DNA from: Isoetes taiwanensis
Lineage: Eukaryota > Streptophyta > Lycopodiopsida > Isoetales > Isoetaceae
Assembly: GCA_021234155.1 (NCBI GenBank)
Contig: JAJEKV010000006.1
Span: 28,442,271-28,506,270, forward strand
Direction of reading: 5' to 3'
DNA: 64,000 nucleotides
Shown here: piece after piece, positions 1 to 13,552 of the stretch
Position numbering within the stretch: position 1 is the first letter of the stretch
How the letters are laid out: every line of letters starts with the position of its first letter
The notes under the pieces: model-generated
Databases searched by the model: none
Seen by the model: only the letters and a program-made list of their open reading frames with translations
What the model was told of the DNA's origin: nothing
Position numbers and translations under genes: made by a program

Positions 1-3000
1 TCACCACCTATATGGCTGTGATTAATTATCTGCGCCACGCGGCTGTCAAATTGACAGCGGTCTACCCTCTTTTGGAGTTGTTCTCCCGTACATTCCAATG
101 GCTTCCAACCATTGTTGACTAGTCACCTCCTTCTAGGGTATCTAGATATGGTCTGGGCAAAATGTTTCCAACCATTACTTTAGTGCCTAAACATCATTAA
201 GTTCTGCAAATGAACTTACATATTCCAAGGGATTATGTCAATATCCCACAGGACAGTACCACTCAACGACCTCTTAAGAGAGGCCTCTCCTATTAAAAAA
301 AAAAGGGTTCTTGATGAACTCAATTCACCATGTTGTCCTGGGACATGAAACTCTTCCTTCCTAAGCCATGCACCAAATCTTTAAAGAGTTTTTCATCTCT
401 TGCTGTCTTTCAAGCCGCAAGTCTATCTTTGCATGTTAGCAAAGACCATCCTTCATGTTAGGTAATAACCTTCCTATCCACATTGCTAAATATCATCAAT
501 AAGGGTCCTTCATTCCTTCTCTTCTTCAATATGTTTTCTACGTCTATGATTGATTTTTAATATCCCGGCCCTTACGCCTGGCACAGCGTACACATTTCAC
601 CCTTTGGCTGTGACCTTTATTCAGTAGCGTCTTCGTTAACTGTCTTGTGGCTTCTATGCCGCTATTATATGGCCCCTATGTTGTTAACCCACCTATCATT
701 GGGGGTTATGATTCAACGTTGTCCTACATCCTAGAAATGATAGTCATTATATTTCTCTGTCATGACGTTATGTTGCTGTTGTGGCATTCCAAATGACTTG
801 GCATCCTCATTTAAGCCATAGTCATGGCCTAAGTTAGCGACTGTGCCTTTGTAGGAATCGTAAGTTACCTGGAATCATCAAGGTGCATGCTTGTATTTTG
901 TGAGATTTTCTACAATTACCTATGTTTGATATAACCCGGACTTGTATGTATGTTCAAGTCCTGTATATTCTAACTTACACCTCCATTAACCCATGGCGTT
1001 CACTTCTGCCTGATCCGGGTATGGATCATGTGGGAAAGCTAGTCTTAGGTGTCCATGCAAGACACATTTGAACTTCTAGCAGGTAGCTTCTATTCGATAC
1101 CTTTCCTGGAATTGTACTATTGTACTATTCAACCCCATCATCTTATGCTTCATTCTATTGGCCGTTGACATTTATTTCAAGTGCCAACTACAACATCATA
1201 TCTTAGCATGCAACAAATTGAATGTTGTTTGCACATTCCGAACATACTCTAAACCCTTCATCAGTAACTTTGGGATACACTCGTCTTTCTCTCCTTGTGT
1301 CGCCACTCTCCAAGATGTTTATCGTATATGTATATAGTATGTACCTAATAAACATATATCCTCATTCCACAATGCTAGAGCTCTGCTGTAACTTAGCTAA
1401 AGTGTAACCTTGGTAGTTCTTTCAAACAAAACCCATTGCCTATACACCCTTATGATATGGCTGAGCCACAGACTTCCCAAATGGACAGGGGCTAACTCTA
1501 TGTTGGACTTGTATATGCTGCCTATATTTTGATAGGGTCTCTAGCTATTTCAACCATTCCTTTAGTGCCTTATGGTACTTTAACCCCATACATAAACTAT
1601 GATTCCCCCACGGGATTATGCCATAATTCCGAAAGCTACTACCCCACATGAGGAGCTTTTCTAAAGGCTTCTTTCACTAAGGATCCTTTGTGTCCTCAAT
1701 ATCAACCACGCTTAGTCACAATTAACCTATTTTCCTTAAGTTATTATGTGAACTTCAGTTTTTGATCAGCTTCAAATGTTGTCGTCTTTGGCTCCCTTAT
1801 AATGAAGCGGAGGCACTAAAACCTCTTGGTCTCTTAATAGGAAAACCCAACGTTTCAATGTTCGTTAGTAACCGCCATGTAGTTATCTGATTCCTTACAC
1901 CTTAGGAGTTTCCAAGTCATAATCTCTAAGGGGCCTATGCCTTAAGGCAACGGATCCTCCACCTTCTACTTCAGTATCTAGAATTGTTCCCCGCGAGTAG
2001 GGTAACTCTTAGGATATATAGACTACTGGTCTATATAATCTCACCCCTTCTGATAGGACGATAGGACGCTGCCTTGTGGCGTGACGTTAAAACCTCTTCT
2101 TCTTCTTCTTCTGATCTATACACCTCGTCTTGATTTTTTTGGAATTGCTAAGTATTGCCCTTTTCTCGGTTATCCCTAGAGGTATAATCCCCAAAGTCAT
2201 CGTACTCCTTCTTTTCTTCCATCAAGAAGACGCGATATTTTATACATCTTTTTATTCCCAAAACCAAATAGATGCTCTCAGCTTATAACGCTGCAGTAAT
2301 TCATTGGTATCTAGAACCTTCGAGTAGTTAAGCTCTCATTATCACTTATTCCAACACCATTCCAACCATCCTCGGGATGTTTTTGAATGTAACATCACCG
2401 TATATGCTAGACTTACTCTAGCTATTTTCACTTATTTAAACTCTTTCCATATCCCTTAGTACGACGTATCTAAGATAGTCAACTCCAACCATTGGGATAG
2501 CTTGAATGCTCATCTCTACTTAATCCAATATCTTTGTATATAAGCATATCATTATGCTGATTCTTTAAACCTTGTTAGGTAATATTTCACTCGCCTTGTA
2601 CGAATATTCTACTATCTTCTAATATGACATACATCTGAATATCGCAATCGACATCCTCGATATCCTCACTACTGTAGTATTTGATACTACTAAATCCTTC
2701 CGATATTCAAGACCACTACGTTGTTATTATGTGATATAGTACCATGTCTGAGCCAACCCCAAGTCTGGACTCATATGTGATTCTTTGACATAGCCACCTA
2801 GCTATGTTCATACTTGCCGCCAATTTATTTCCTCAACTCGGTTATCTGGTACCATAGACATGATGTGGTTTCAACACCACACTTTCTAGACTCTCTAGCC
2901 TTAGTTTCCCTTGATCCTCAAGCTCTAGTCACAAATTCCACAGGGGCAGATGCCACCTTAAGTTCCTAGTGGACATGTTTAACGTCTGGTATAAGAACTC

Positions 3001-3190
3001 TTATCTTCATTACTTCCGTATTCATATGGAATGTGAACTAAAAGTCCTATTATACACCCTTTCTTTTTCTTGTTATGTTTTACCAATATGTAGCACAATA
3101 ACAGGGGGTTACTTTTAGATTTTTATACGTTTTTTCACATGGTTTTCCTATGATTTCGTTGTTGTATTCGTTGAGGTGTACTAAATAGTA
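1..3190. other. Non-coding, repeat-like sequence, copy A
   Basis: No open frame above about 61 codons and no recognisable domain on either strand. The composition is pyrimidine-rich on the plus strand with many short phrases such as 'tccaaccattg'. It may be a decayed LTR retroelement, but no primer-binding site, polypurine tract or paired LTR was recognised, so no family is assigned. The equivalent region of copy B is 25,611-28,800. Confidence 0.4.
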
Positions 3191-3285
3191 TTTCTAGAGT
3201 GCACCCTTTATGGGCCGTTGATTTTCGTTGGTTGGAACAATCCGAGGGTTGTTGTCTTTCTCTGCATGTGTTTGTGCATCAACAC

Positions 3286-3450
3286 TGTGCATGTGTATGC
3301 ATGTGCATGTGCACATGCATGTGCATGTGTGTGCATGTGCATGTTCATGTGCATGTGCATGTATATGCATGTGCATGTGTATTGTGCATATGCAAGTGCA
3401 AGTGCATGTGCATGTGTGCATGTGTGTGCATGTGTGCATATGCATGTGTA
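3286..3450 (+). repeat. (TGCATG)n alternating purine-pyrimidine microsatellite, copy A
   Basis: About 165 bases are built almost wholly of TGCATG, TG and CA steps, so purine and pyrimidine alternate nearly throughout. The same tract is at 28,915-29,083 in copy B with a different unit order. Every frame on both strands is open through it, giving Cys/His/Met/Val-rich reading frames that are composition artefacts, not genes. Such tracts can adopt left-handed DNA; that is a property of the sequence class, not something shown here. Confidence 0.9.
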
Positions 3451-3559
3451 CTTGCCCTCTTGGATTCTTATTGCCAGAGTGGATTTTGCTACCACGAGAT
3501 GGATTTTTTGCTCACACTTACAAAGGTATTTGTTTTTTAATGTTTCTTCAGTTAGCATA

Positions 3560-5535
3560 ATGTTTTTTTACAAGGTATTGGTTTCCGATTCTACAATGTA
3601 GTCTTTGCAAACCCCCTTTTGTTTACTTGATTCAAAAAGAGTTTAGAGTTTAGGCCCTCTGTTTGCTTCCAACTCTTGGATATTCTGGCTGCGGATTGTT
3701 CATAGCGGCCGACCTTTGCTTCAATCAACAAAGCGAATTCTTATGCACACAGCGGTAGGATTATTCCGCGCCTTTTTCCATGTCATGCGGATCGGTAAAA
3801 GCGGTGGCCACAAGAATGCATTTATATTGTAGGTTTGGAACTTTAATCGAACCATAAGGTGAATCATGCATTAACTTTAAGCTAGAGATGGAGCATCCAA
3901 AATCATATGGATTGATAAACAATGGTGTCATTGTGAAAGAGAAATAGTTGTAGCGGAAGTAACAATATGTAGCATAATAACAGGGGGTTTTCTTTGTGTT
4001 GCAAACTTTATGACTTTCAGAATAATGGGATCAATCTGCTCTATCTTTATGGTAACTTTTACTTATGTTTTATTTGTTTTATTGTGATCAAATTCAAAAG
4101 CTACAGGTGATGAAAGCCTCAAATAAATTCTAGTTTTTTTTCTGGTTTGAATTCTAAAATGTTTGTCACACCGGTGCGAATCTTGTTATATAGTATAGCA
4201 AATTTTGTACTTGCATACCCCACAAACGAGGAACTTTATGTACAGTATAGATTAAGGAATAAGGGGTGAATATGCCTATCCAACAGCTCTCGTTGCCCGG
4301 AGTCACCCCCCGTGTGAATATATTAAATGGTCCTAGTACGCATACACCAACGCGGAGCTACTCCTCGGGATACACACACTATACCAAGTCCAAAGCACAT
4401 TCTCTCAGGTGAGATGTTCATTGGGCACCTACCTTGTTCATACTCCAGACTTTGGTCTATTCAAAGTGTCCTTCCAAATTCTCTGTATTTGAAACGTTGT
4501 TTACAACAACTTTCAAGCACCTGTTGTCTCCCACTTGTTGTGTGGGTACATTACTTGCCTCTCTAATGTATCATTAGTTGGAGGTGAACTTTCCTTCATA
4601 GTCTAGCTTCACCAAAGCTCCAACATACATTGTAGCTTTCAGATGCCTGTACCTTCTGCTAGCAAGATAAGCGTATCCACGTGGCTATGTGGTCATCTTA
4701 CTCATGCATACCCTTGCACCTTTATTGCACACCTCAGGAACATCAATCTCCTTACGAAACACAATATATGCGTAAATTTATAATCCGCACTTTATGGATC
4801 TGCATCCTCATACGACATTATTCTCTACCTTTCCGCGACTCGATTCAAGTAGCAATAGCTATAAAATGTCGGGTCGACATTCTATACCTTCACCACCATT
4901 GTCGAAACCTACACTTCTAAAGTGATCTCCCTTTCATGAGCTGGGTACTTATAATCCAGTTTCCACCTTAGTATAGTACCTCTTTAACGTGGTCTATGGT
5001 AGATAATCATAAACCACTTCTCCATCAGATACATGGTGCTATATCCACTCTCCTTCTACGTTGAATGGCAATATATACGCCGCATGATAAATCAATCCTC
5101 GTAATTGTTAGGTCCAGCGTTTCAATCGGATAACAAACATCGTCATACCAATTTTCTCGAGTATCCATCCAAAATAAGGATACCTTACCACTCCTTATTT
5201 CCAACATTCAACACTTCTACTTCAAGTAAGAGTCTAGGACACCTTTCGACCATCACTATATACTTGAGCTCGGGAAGGACCGGACATGTTTTCGATGCTT
5301 TCGTCGTGGTCACCATAGTCACAACTTCCTTACGTGATCTGGGAGGATTGCATAGCCATAGCACTTGCTTGGGATAGCGACCAGGCGGTACCAATTTAGC
5401 GATTGCCATGTCGAATGTATATGTTAGATGTACACAGTGCCATGTAAATATAAGAATGTCTCTATGTGTGATAATATCTGAAAATAATAATAATATAAAT
5501 AAGTAATTCAAATGTGTCTTGGCGTGAATATAACC
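3560..5535. other. Non-coding stretch, copy A
   Basis: No credible coding sequence was found. The part at about 4,921-5,234 is identical to 30,541-30,854 in copy B, while the DNA to its left differs by many small indels. A 60-codon minus-strand frame (5,025-5,207) is identical in both copies, but has no recognisable domain and no gene context, so I do not call it. Confidence 0.5.
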
Positions 5536-5541
5536 TATGGT

Positions 5542-5634
5542 TAGAATAGAATAGAATAGAATAGAATAGAATAGAATAGAATAGAATAGAATAGAATAGA
5601 ATAGAATAGAATAGAATAGGATAGAATAGAATAG
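5542..5634 (+). repeat. (AGAAT)n pentanucleotide array, copy A
   Basis: About 18 tandem AGAAT units with one interruption (AGGAT). Short outliers of the same unit occur at 5,797-5,839 and 6,590-6,608, the latter touching the 3' end of a LINE. The copy B array (31,152-31,234) is two units shorter, while flanking DNA on the right is identical for about 370 bases. The flanks are very AT-rich and have no gene. Confidence 0.95.
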
Positions 5635-5639
5635 AGTGG

Positions 5640-6589
5640 GAGTGTGGAAATATTAAAGATAATTAAAAGGAGAAAAGTATTTAACCACATAGTCAAATAT
5701 AATACAATGAGATAATTATGTATGTGTTACATAAACTATAGAAGGAATAACGAGACTTAGATTATGTTATAACAAGGTCATGAATAATAAATGATGAATA
5801 GAATAGAATAGAATAGTAATTAATAGAATAGAATAGAATGTGTGTCTGTAATTAATATTAAAGTATATAGGTAAAAAAATGTCAGATACAGTACAATATA
5901 TAATTGTATTAAAGGGTAAGTATAAATGTGAGGGGCATGTAAAACACTGACAATAGCAATATACGAGTTGTTAAAACTGTAAGGAAATAAGAAAACAAAA
6001 TTTAGATACAAAAATTATTTAGGGCTCACTATAATAAAACAAATTGTAAGGTGAACGAAAAATATAACAAACATATAGACATAGCTTAATAGCATTGGAA
6101 TGAGTTGTAGTATGATAAAATTATAATTGTCTACTATATAAAAAGAACAAATACAAGTTCTTTATATCTATACCCGTTTATAATATAATCAGTTACATCT
6201 ATGTGTACAGGCAATGAATTCAAAATTAGGTATACTGTGAAAACAGTGAGACTTCCACAAACCTTGACTGTTGACTTTTGACAGTCCTGAAAGATGATCA
6301 TTTCTGACCTATACCTCTACCTTTTATATCCCAGAGTTATAAATTGCACATTACAAGTCATTTCAAACTTAATCACTTTGAAAATATGACAAAGTTTTTG
6401 TAACTTATAATCTCACGCTATCTCTTTAAGGAGGGGAGACTTCCTTCCAATGTACGATGTGTTGCCCTACAACAAGAGTAGTCTTGATGCTAAGGACAAC
6501 ATCATTTTGAAGATGAATGTGACGTTCCACGTATTTATACGCCTTTTTAAGTATAAATACATGACACGTCACTATGAATAATTAATGAA
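5640..6589. other. AT-rich non-coding DNA between pentanucleotide arrays, copy A
   Basis: Very AT-rich sequence with no supported gene. The first part (to about 6,010) is identical to copy B; after that the copies diverge by small indels. The right end reads into the short AGAAT tract that abuts the LINE at about 6,609. Confidence 0.5.
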
Positions 6590-6608
6590 TAGAATAGAAT
6601 AGAATAGT

Positions 6609-9545
6609 TTTTTTTAACGTCCACGGAGACCAATAGGTCATGGGACCCATACAATGGGCTAGTACAATCATTACTACTAGGATTAAAAAACCCCTGCCTC
6701 GAAAGATTTTCAAGGGAAAAACCTTTGCAGTAATGATGATACTAGACAGGCGGAGATAATGACTACTAAAGGCTCAGTAATTGCAGACGTTAATCTAGAA
6801 CCTCAAGTATGTATAATGCCAAGTCATGCCACGGATGGTGCTCACGAGAAGTTGTGGGGCGTGGAATGGAATGCTAAGGTCAAAAATAATTCGGGCTATC
6901 TCAAAAGCGAGGGGCCTTTCGGAAAAGTATGGCTTTCATCTTCAATAACACATGGCGGCAGCAGGCACATAGTCAGCCTCTCTGCGGCGGCAAATCGGCC
7001 GCTCCCATCTACTGTCTCAATCAAGTAGCACACTGTGAGACCCGTGCGAATTGATGCAATAGCTACAAGCTTGTTCTGGACAATGAAGCAAGCAAATAAG
7101 CTTGGGGCCCTGGTGCCAAGGTGGGACTTATGTGTGCATGATAATGACCGGTTTTCACTTGGGCCAAAGTAAGCTGCGACCCATATCTTTTTGAGAAAAG
7201 CGACCATTGAGATATTGTTGCAAAAGCTTCGGGATCGAGGCGGCAAGCATCGGCGGTGCTTTCGTTTGCCCTGACCAGCGGGCAAACCATGTAGTGCAAT
7301 GCTCTTTCCAACATCGTTTCAAGCGGCGAGGAGATTCAACCATGGCAAGTGCAAGAATAGGATACCTAACATCATCCATGTGGTGCACCTTGCGGATATA
7401 GTGGAGATGGCTTCATGGCGAGAATGTTGAAGAGGCCAAAAACACATCTCTTGTAAAAGAATAGCATAGGGCACCGTTGTTTTAACTCGGTGTAAGTGAG
7501 AAAGGACTTTTGCATCCGCTCCAAGCTCTCCCAAGCACTAGCACTAATGGCCCCCCTTCAGAACCATACGATAAAAGAAAGGCTCTACCAAAGCCCGAAA
7601 CAAGTGAGCTTTTCCGTGGCCAATCATGAATTTCTGCGTGAAAATAATTGTTTTGCATTGCATAGAGTGCTCTCCATCCAGCGACCACCGCTTTTACTTT
7701 GTTCCCAAAGTGTGTTCTTCTGAAATTCTACACCAAGATACTTGTAGCTATCTACAACTTCAACTTAGTGGCTATCATAGTGCATAGGGGAACATTGTGT
7801 GAGAAGATTGAACTACCAAAAGCTTGGTCTTTTGGAGATTAACTCTGTGAACATGTGTTCTCACAAAATTTGTCGCGAGCATGTAAATGTTGCTGCATAC
7901 TAGCGGTATGTGCGGAAGTGAAACATCATCGGCATACATAAGTTGCCTAATGATATAGTGTGCCAAATGTGGACCTCGCGCCATGATTATCAAGCCATTC
8001 TTCCAATTGATCAATGTACAAGCCAAAGAATGTAGGAGATAAAGGCAACCACGACAAACTCAATATTGCTAGTGATTTGAGTGCGATCTTTGGAAATTTA
8101 GCAAAAACCCTTTCATAGGTAGATAAACTGCATTTTGAAGATCTTGTGGAACCCGAAGTGCACGCAAGTATTTGTCAAAAGAAGCTTCAGCGTGATGCTG
8201 TATCAAAAGCAGTAAAATCCACAAAGCATATATAGATGTCTTGTTTCAAACTTTGACTATGCTCAATAAGCATGCGCAATGTGAAAATATGGTCTATTGT
8301 AGAATGGCATGAACGAAAGCATGCCTGTCCTACAACTGCGATATACACCGGTATGTTACGCCCATAATGTCAATTTGCTTCTCGGTAAAGGCTGGCTAAG
8401 AGCTTTGAAAATATGGAACTTACCATGATCATGCTTATCACCTGCTTTGTAAATTAGTGCGACCTTCTTGTGGCCCAAGTTTACGGCAAGCCTTCTTGCA
8501 AAGCTTGATTTAAAGAGTAATGATGATTGGAAGCAATAGCGGACCCCACATTTAAGCAATTCTGCTTTGCAAACCTTGAAGATCGAGGAGACTTGCCATT
8601 AGATAGATCTGTGATCCTTCTTTGGCTTCCTCCTCTACGTGAATTGGAGAATATCACCTACCAAAGGAGGCCGCAATTAAGGACCCGGGATGATCATATA
8701 AGTGGACCAATCGCTCATCCCATTCTTTTGCATAGAAATATGTCAAGGGTAGGAGGTGGTCGATATAATATTTTCGCGCGAGGAAGGTCCAGGGGCTCAC
8801 GTAGCGATAATTCAAACATTTGCTTGATGCTCGGCAACAAAGCGTGCCTTCTTGCGTTTCAAAGCAGGACTTATAATTAAGAATGGCATTATGTCGCGTA
8901 TCGGCTCAACTATCGTTCGCAATTGTTTTTAGCCGCTGCGGTCTTCATCAAACCAGGGCATTTCTAGGAAAGGATTTCCTACCGGCATGAGCAACACTAA
9001 GTCGTGTACCAAAGCAAAGAAAGCAGTAAGCAAAGCATCGCAAATGTTTGCGCGGCTCTTGAAGAGTTGGGTAATCAAAATACACGCAAGAAGCGAGGAG
9101 CTAATACGTTCATATTCAAAAGATCTAGAATAAGTCAAGCGAATCTGGCGAGAACACGGATAGCAATGGGTTGAAGAGGTGGAATTTGCCACTTTAATGA
9201 CAAATAAAGTGGATAGTGATGATTTTATCTCCTCATCTCTATGCCTTGTGCCAATTCGAAAATGCGAAATGAGATCTAAGGCTTGCACTTGGGAAATGAC
9301 ATAATCAACAACACTAGTACCACCACCCTGCCTATCCTATCTGCATGTAATACCTTTAGAGTGTGGCCATTGCTCTAAGCCATTACAAAGTACCATCTCA
9401 AAGACTTCACACAACTGGATGAGCTCCCTTCCAAATGTTGAGACGGGTTTGTTAGCATCAGGCGATGAACGTGGAAAGATTGTATCATTAGCAGACATCC
9501 ATAAAGGGTCACAAACATCCTCAAGCATGAGTTGGCACATTACTT
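6609..9545 (-). mobile_element. 5'-truncated LINE (non-LTR retrotransposon), copy A
   Basis: The minus strand encodes broken fragments of a LINE ORF2. At 9,540-9,337 lies the distal part of an AP-type endonuclease domain: a 'STFGRELIQLCE...LCNG' stretch, continuing after 9,337 to a 'VVDYVIS' motif. The reverse transcriptase catalytic box YADD is intact at 7,936-7,925, followed by the 'VNLQKTK' motif. The 3' end matches the 3' end of the GC-rich LINE at 50,734 (shared 'CGTCCACGGAGACCAAT' on the plus strand), which fixes the right orientation and boundary. The amino-terminal half of the endonuclease is missing, so the element is truncated near 9,545. Stops and frameshifts break every domain. 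The 3' end touches an AGAAT tract rather than poly(A). No target-site duplication was recognised. Confidence 0.85.
7775..8026 (-). pseudogene. LINE reverse transcriptase core fragment with YADD box, copy A
   Basis: An 83-codon open stretch covers the palm region of a LINE reverse transcriptase. Residues 31-34 are YADD, carrying the two catalytic aspartates that bind metal. 'RVNLQKTK' follows about 25-30 residues later, as in related LINEs, where that box precedes a 'YKYLG' motif. In copy B the same residues read YRDD because 'gcc' reads 'cgt'. The stretch is only part of the domain and lies between frameshifts, so no active enzyme is expected from this copy. Confidence 0.8.
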
Positions 9546-12500
9546 ATTCATAAGCTAAGGTTAGCTATGTTAATTATTAATTATTAAGGTGGAAATCTAA
9601 CCCAAAACCCTAATTGAATTTAGGCGTAACCCTAATATTAAAGGGCATATTAGCCAACCCGGAGTTGCCACTGCCCCAAATCGATTGGGCAGAGAGAGTT
9701 GCTAACTTGGGACCCAAATTGGGGTTTTATAAGCCCATTTGCCCCAATTCCGAATGGGGAGGTTGGTGGAGGAGGAGGCTGTTGTTCCACCCAGTTTCTA
9801 GCCATAAGGATGGAGAACGGAGAGATAGTGGATCTAGCTATGATCCCAATTAATGCGTAGATAGCTTGGATTCCTAGATAGTCATACGACTAACCCTTGT
9901 ATATTCAGAAGGTAGCTAGGATTAACCCTTGTATGAATAGATGTATGGTTGATCTCTATTTTATGTTCTATTTGAAGCTATGGATGGATGGATGTATAAG
10001 GATAGCTTTCTTTCTGTTCCTCTGTGTTGTATGGATAAAGGGGGGTAGAGACCTAAAGGCCATCTAGAAGTAGAGATGTTCCTAGTTAGAACCCTTAAAA
10101 CCCGGTAAATGCTACTGCAAAGAGCCAACACGAGTTTGTGGATGCTATGATATGGTTCAAAGACCAGATACTTGAGTATGATGGTGAATCCGGGGTGGGG
10201 TCTTGCCCCAAGCTACAGGACTCCTATAGTGTGCTAGGCTTATAGCGGGTCCAGCTATTATGTGGACGGGTATGGAGTCTGACACTCACGGGCGGAGGAG
10301 ATGCCTATATGAGCGTTCCGGGCTCCGAGCGGGCTGGTGAGCCCGACCTTTAGATTTGGGGGGAGTAAGTGAGAGTGCGGATGCGGTGGTCCGAGGGGGC
10401 GTGTTCTCAAGCACCCAAGGATCCGTCATGCTCGAGGAGGAGACGCCCTCGACTGCCTCATCGGACCGGGGGAGATGTAACCCGAGTAGTCCCAGAGGGT
10501 GATTTCTTGGGATTCGCCTCTCAGGAGGGCTACTAGCACATCATAGCATGATTCACCCTATCTGCAAAGTGTGCACGGGGAGGCCCGGATGGAGTGAACT
10601 ACCCCTAGCCATTGTCTTATGCCGACCAATGCCATGTTATACCTCACATCTGCTTTGTTATCTTGAGGCCACGTAGTCGAGCCCTCATGGAGTCTGAGCC
10701 TGGGTAGAGCCCTTAGTTATGGTGTATTTCCTTTGTTATGTTGGTATTCGTTGTTAGTTGTATTGATGGCCGATGGGCCACCCTTGGTGGTATATTATTT
10801 ATTAGTATTGTTGCTGGGTGCTAATATATATATGCGCTTACGCTATATAGGATTCCTATAGAAGGCGTGGGGCCGAATGACACCTCAGTGTCCTTCACGG
10901 ACACTTGGCCATCACAAGTGGTCCGAGTGGGGCGGAGGGCCTTTCGGTGGTGATGGATTAGCCATGGGAGGAATTTCTGTATTTGCTCACGATGGGAGCA
11001 TCGTATAGATTCGGGGGCGTAACAATCTATCGGTCTTATCAAATGCTGTGATTGGCGGGCTACGCCGACTTTGATCTTGAATCTAGCTATAGTAGTTTGG
11101 TCATCCCTAAAGCTTCCATGGCGTTTACAAAATGGCGCATATAGAAGCATACTTGAATCTAATCATGGCAGCCCACATCAAAACCTCAGTTAACTTAGCA
11201 AACCCCCTTTGAAGAAAAAGATTGATCTTTGCACTAGCTCGGCGTGTTTAGCTAATCCATGCAGTTGCAATCCTTCTTTGGCCTCCTCAACTTTACAAAA
11301 CTCCAAAAGCTCTCTCTTGAAAATCCTTTTTCAAATAGGCCCGAAACCCTTGCTTATATGCACTCCGGTCGCATGCGTGCTAAAATAATACACATCGTAT
11401 AAAAATATGTATACTTACCCATCAAGTAACCCGGTCCATTCTGGTCTCCCTTCTAAAATTTAATCCATGTCTTCGTTAGTTTGGATTATAGATTTATCAA
11501 TCGTGATTCCAACTTCCAAATATAGGATAGATCTAGCTCAAATCAAAACTTACTCTTAGAAGTGCAAGCCTTATCCATCTTAGATGGGCGTAAGACCTTC
11601 ATACCAGCAAACCTCTAGATACTACTCATCCCTTTTGAAGATATCATCTCATATGTCTCGAAAAGAAAGACCATTAGTATTATAATTTCAAATCTCAACT
11701 TAATGCACGTAATGCGCCCCCAAAGATCAACATTGCTCGACACACAACTATGGCGAGCCCTCAGGTTGACCTCGGCAGCGACTCTCTACGGAACAAAACT
11801 TGTAACAAATTCTAGGTTGATAGTATTGGTGAGGATTCTTATGTTCCGATTATCTATTACGAACAACATAAATCCGGAGAGATTACATAATCCCACAATA
11901 TTCTCATTATACACAATATCAAAGGCCGTAAAGCGGAACTTCCTTGGCTCTAGATCTGATACGGTCCCCCTATATTGTTGCCATCAACTCTACATTGCCT
12001 TTGGATTAACTACACATGCACTCAATGGGGTCCAATCCTAATTAATTGGGGATCCTGGTCGCCTCTGCATGTATGGAAACATCTTGAAAAATCTTAGATA
12101 ACAAGAACTATAAGCACAAATAGGCGGGAAGATCTAAAATTATAAGTTTTAGGGAAAATTGTACCCATGATGGGTCCTTTAAGGATTAATGGACTACTAG
12201 ATATTTTGAGGCGACTTGGCGTTTGCATGACTAGTATGGAGCCTCATGGGAATAGTCCTATGTTAACTACATTGCAATATGTGCTTCTGGGTAGAGAACC
12301 TTTTTAAATAAAATTCCATCTTATTTGAAAATATCTTATCCTAATCTTTAATAAAAGTGAAAATAAAATGTTAATGTTTATTCATATACCGTGAAGACAA
12401 TTCTTATTGAAGACAACTTTTTGAATTTGGGGATTTATGAAACTATGTTAGTATATTTACAACAAAATGCTCTTCATTTGGAGAGTATTTTGAAAAAATT

Positions 12501-13550
12501 AGCCCAAAAAAAATCACTCCAAAAATGATTTGAGCAAGTCTTGGTCTTTTGCCTTTCAAAAAGTGATAATCACAAAAACACATAATGAAACAAGAACACA
12601 AACTTTGCACATTAGCTAGATAATTTTTGTCTTACCGGCAAACAAGAGAACATAAACAATACATACCCCTTCTTAGCATCTTTCTACCTCCTCTCACATG
12701 AATGTCTTATACACTTCAAAGGCCAAGGAGATGCAACCATATAATAACTAACAATTTAAAAGGGTAGCTTTAACTCGGGTTTAGGTGTTTTGGCTGGTCC
12801 TTTTTTTGGGAGGGTTTTTGACTTTCTTTCAGATTTGCTTTGTAGATGGTCAGCTGAAAGTCAATTCATTATATGAAGAATTGAGTTTCAGAAAGCCAAG
12901 AATGCTATTCGAGTCATATCATGGACATTAAGCAATGTTCATCTTGAACTCATTTTCACATTCCTTTTCCCATAAACATCTCCTCCTAGATCCACTCCTT
13001 ATGTCCAACCCTGGTACCAAATTATAAACCTGTATGTTTCTTTGACCCTAGCAATTGCTCATTTTCGTATGTGCAACGTTTAGTCAATATCTGCATTAAC
13101 AAACCTGCTCTAATGGATTGTATTCAACAACTGAAATCTGATATTACAAACCTGATCTAATGGTCCATTAATATGGAAACTAATATCAATGTTTGTGACA
13201 AAACAATACATTGAACACCATGCAGCTGGGCCTGCTTTGAATGTGTCGAATGGTAGATTCTTCTAAATTTCACCTCGTTTTGCAAACTGTGCACTGTAAA
13301 TTCCAGCAAATTCAAACAACACCATCATGAATATGTGCCTTCACAAAAGCTGATGGTACTAATAGATAGGGACCTCTAGCCCCAGAAGAGTGGCCATGTT
13401 TGTATATACCCAACTCAAATAGTTGATATCAGTGCCTATGCCACACCTTTTCTCGAATAAAGCATTGGAAATACTCTTTACTTCTAAAAAGACGAGTATC
13501 AGAATCTGGAATATCATTGTACTTAGAAAAATCTTGCAGTTGCAAGTAAA
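9546..13550. other. Long stretch without a gene, copy A
   Basis: No supported coding sequence. It starts with a TAAT-rich spacer and an 'aaaccctaa' box, passes through GGAT repeats near 9,985, then a GC-richer island at about 10,180-10,640, and ends in AT-rich DNA. The island resembles the edge of an unidentified retroelement, but no LTR termini or protein domains were found. The same layout occurs at 35,166-39,240 in copy B. Confidence 0.45.
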
Positions 13551-13552
13551 TA

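Noticed and set aside
3194-3601. Six overlapping open frames of 80-127 codons rich in Cys, His, Met and Val
   Set aside because: They are translations of the TGCATG microsatellite in every frame; no start context, domain or splice support.
9600-9650. Interstitial telomere repeat ('aaaccctaa' boxes)
   Set aside because: Only two or three isolated boxes, not a tandem array.
10180-10640. GC-richer island as a gene
   Set aside because: No open frame or splice-linked exons. The island is present in both copies, but with many indels.
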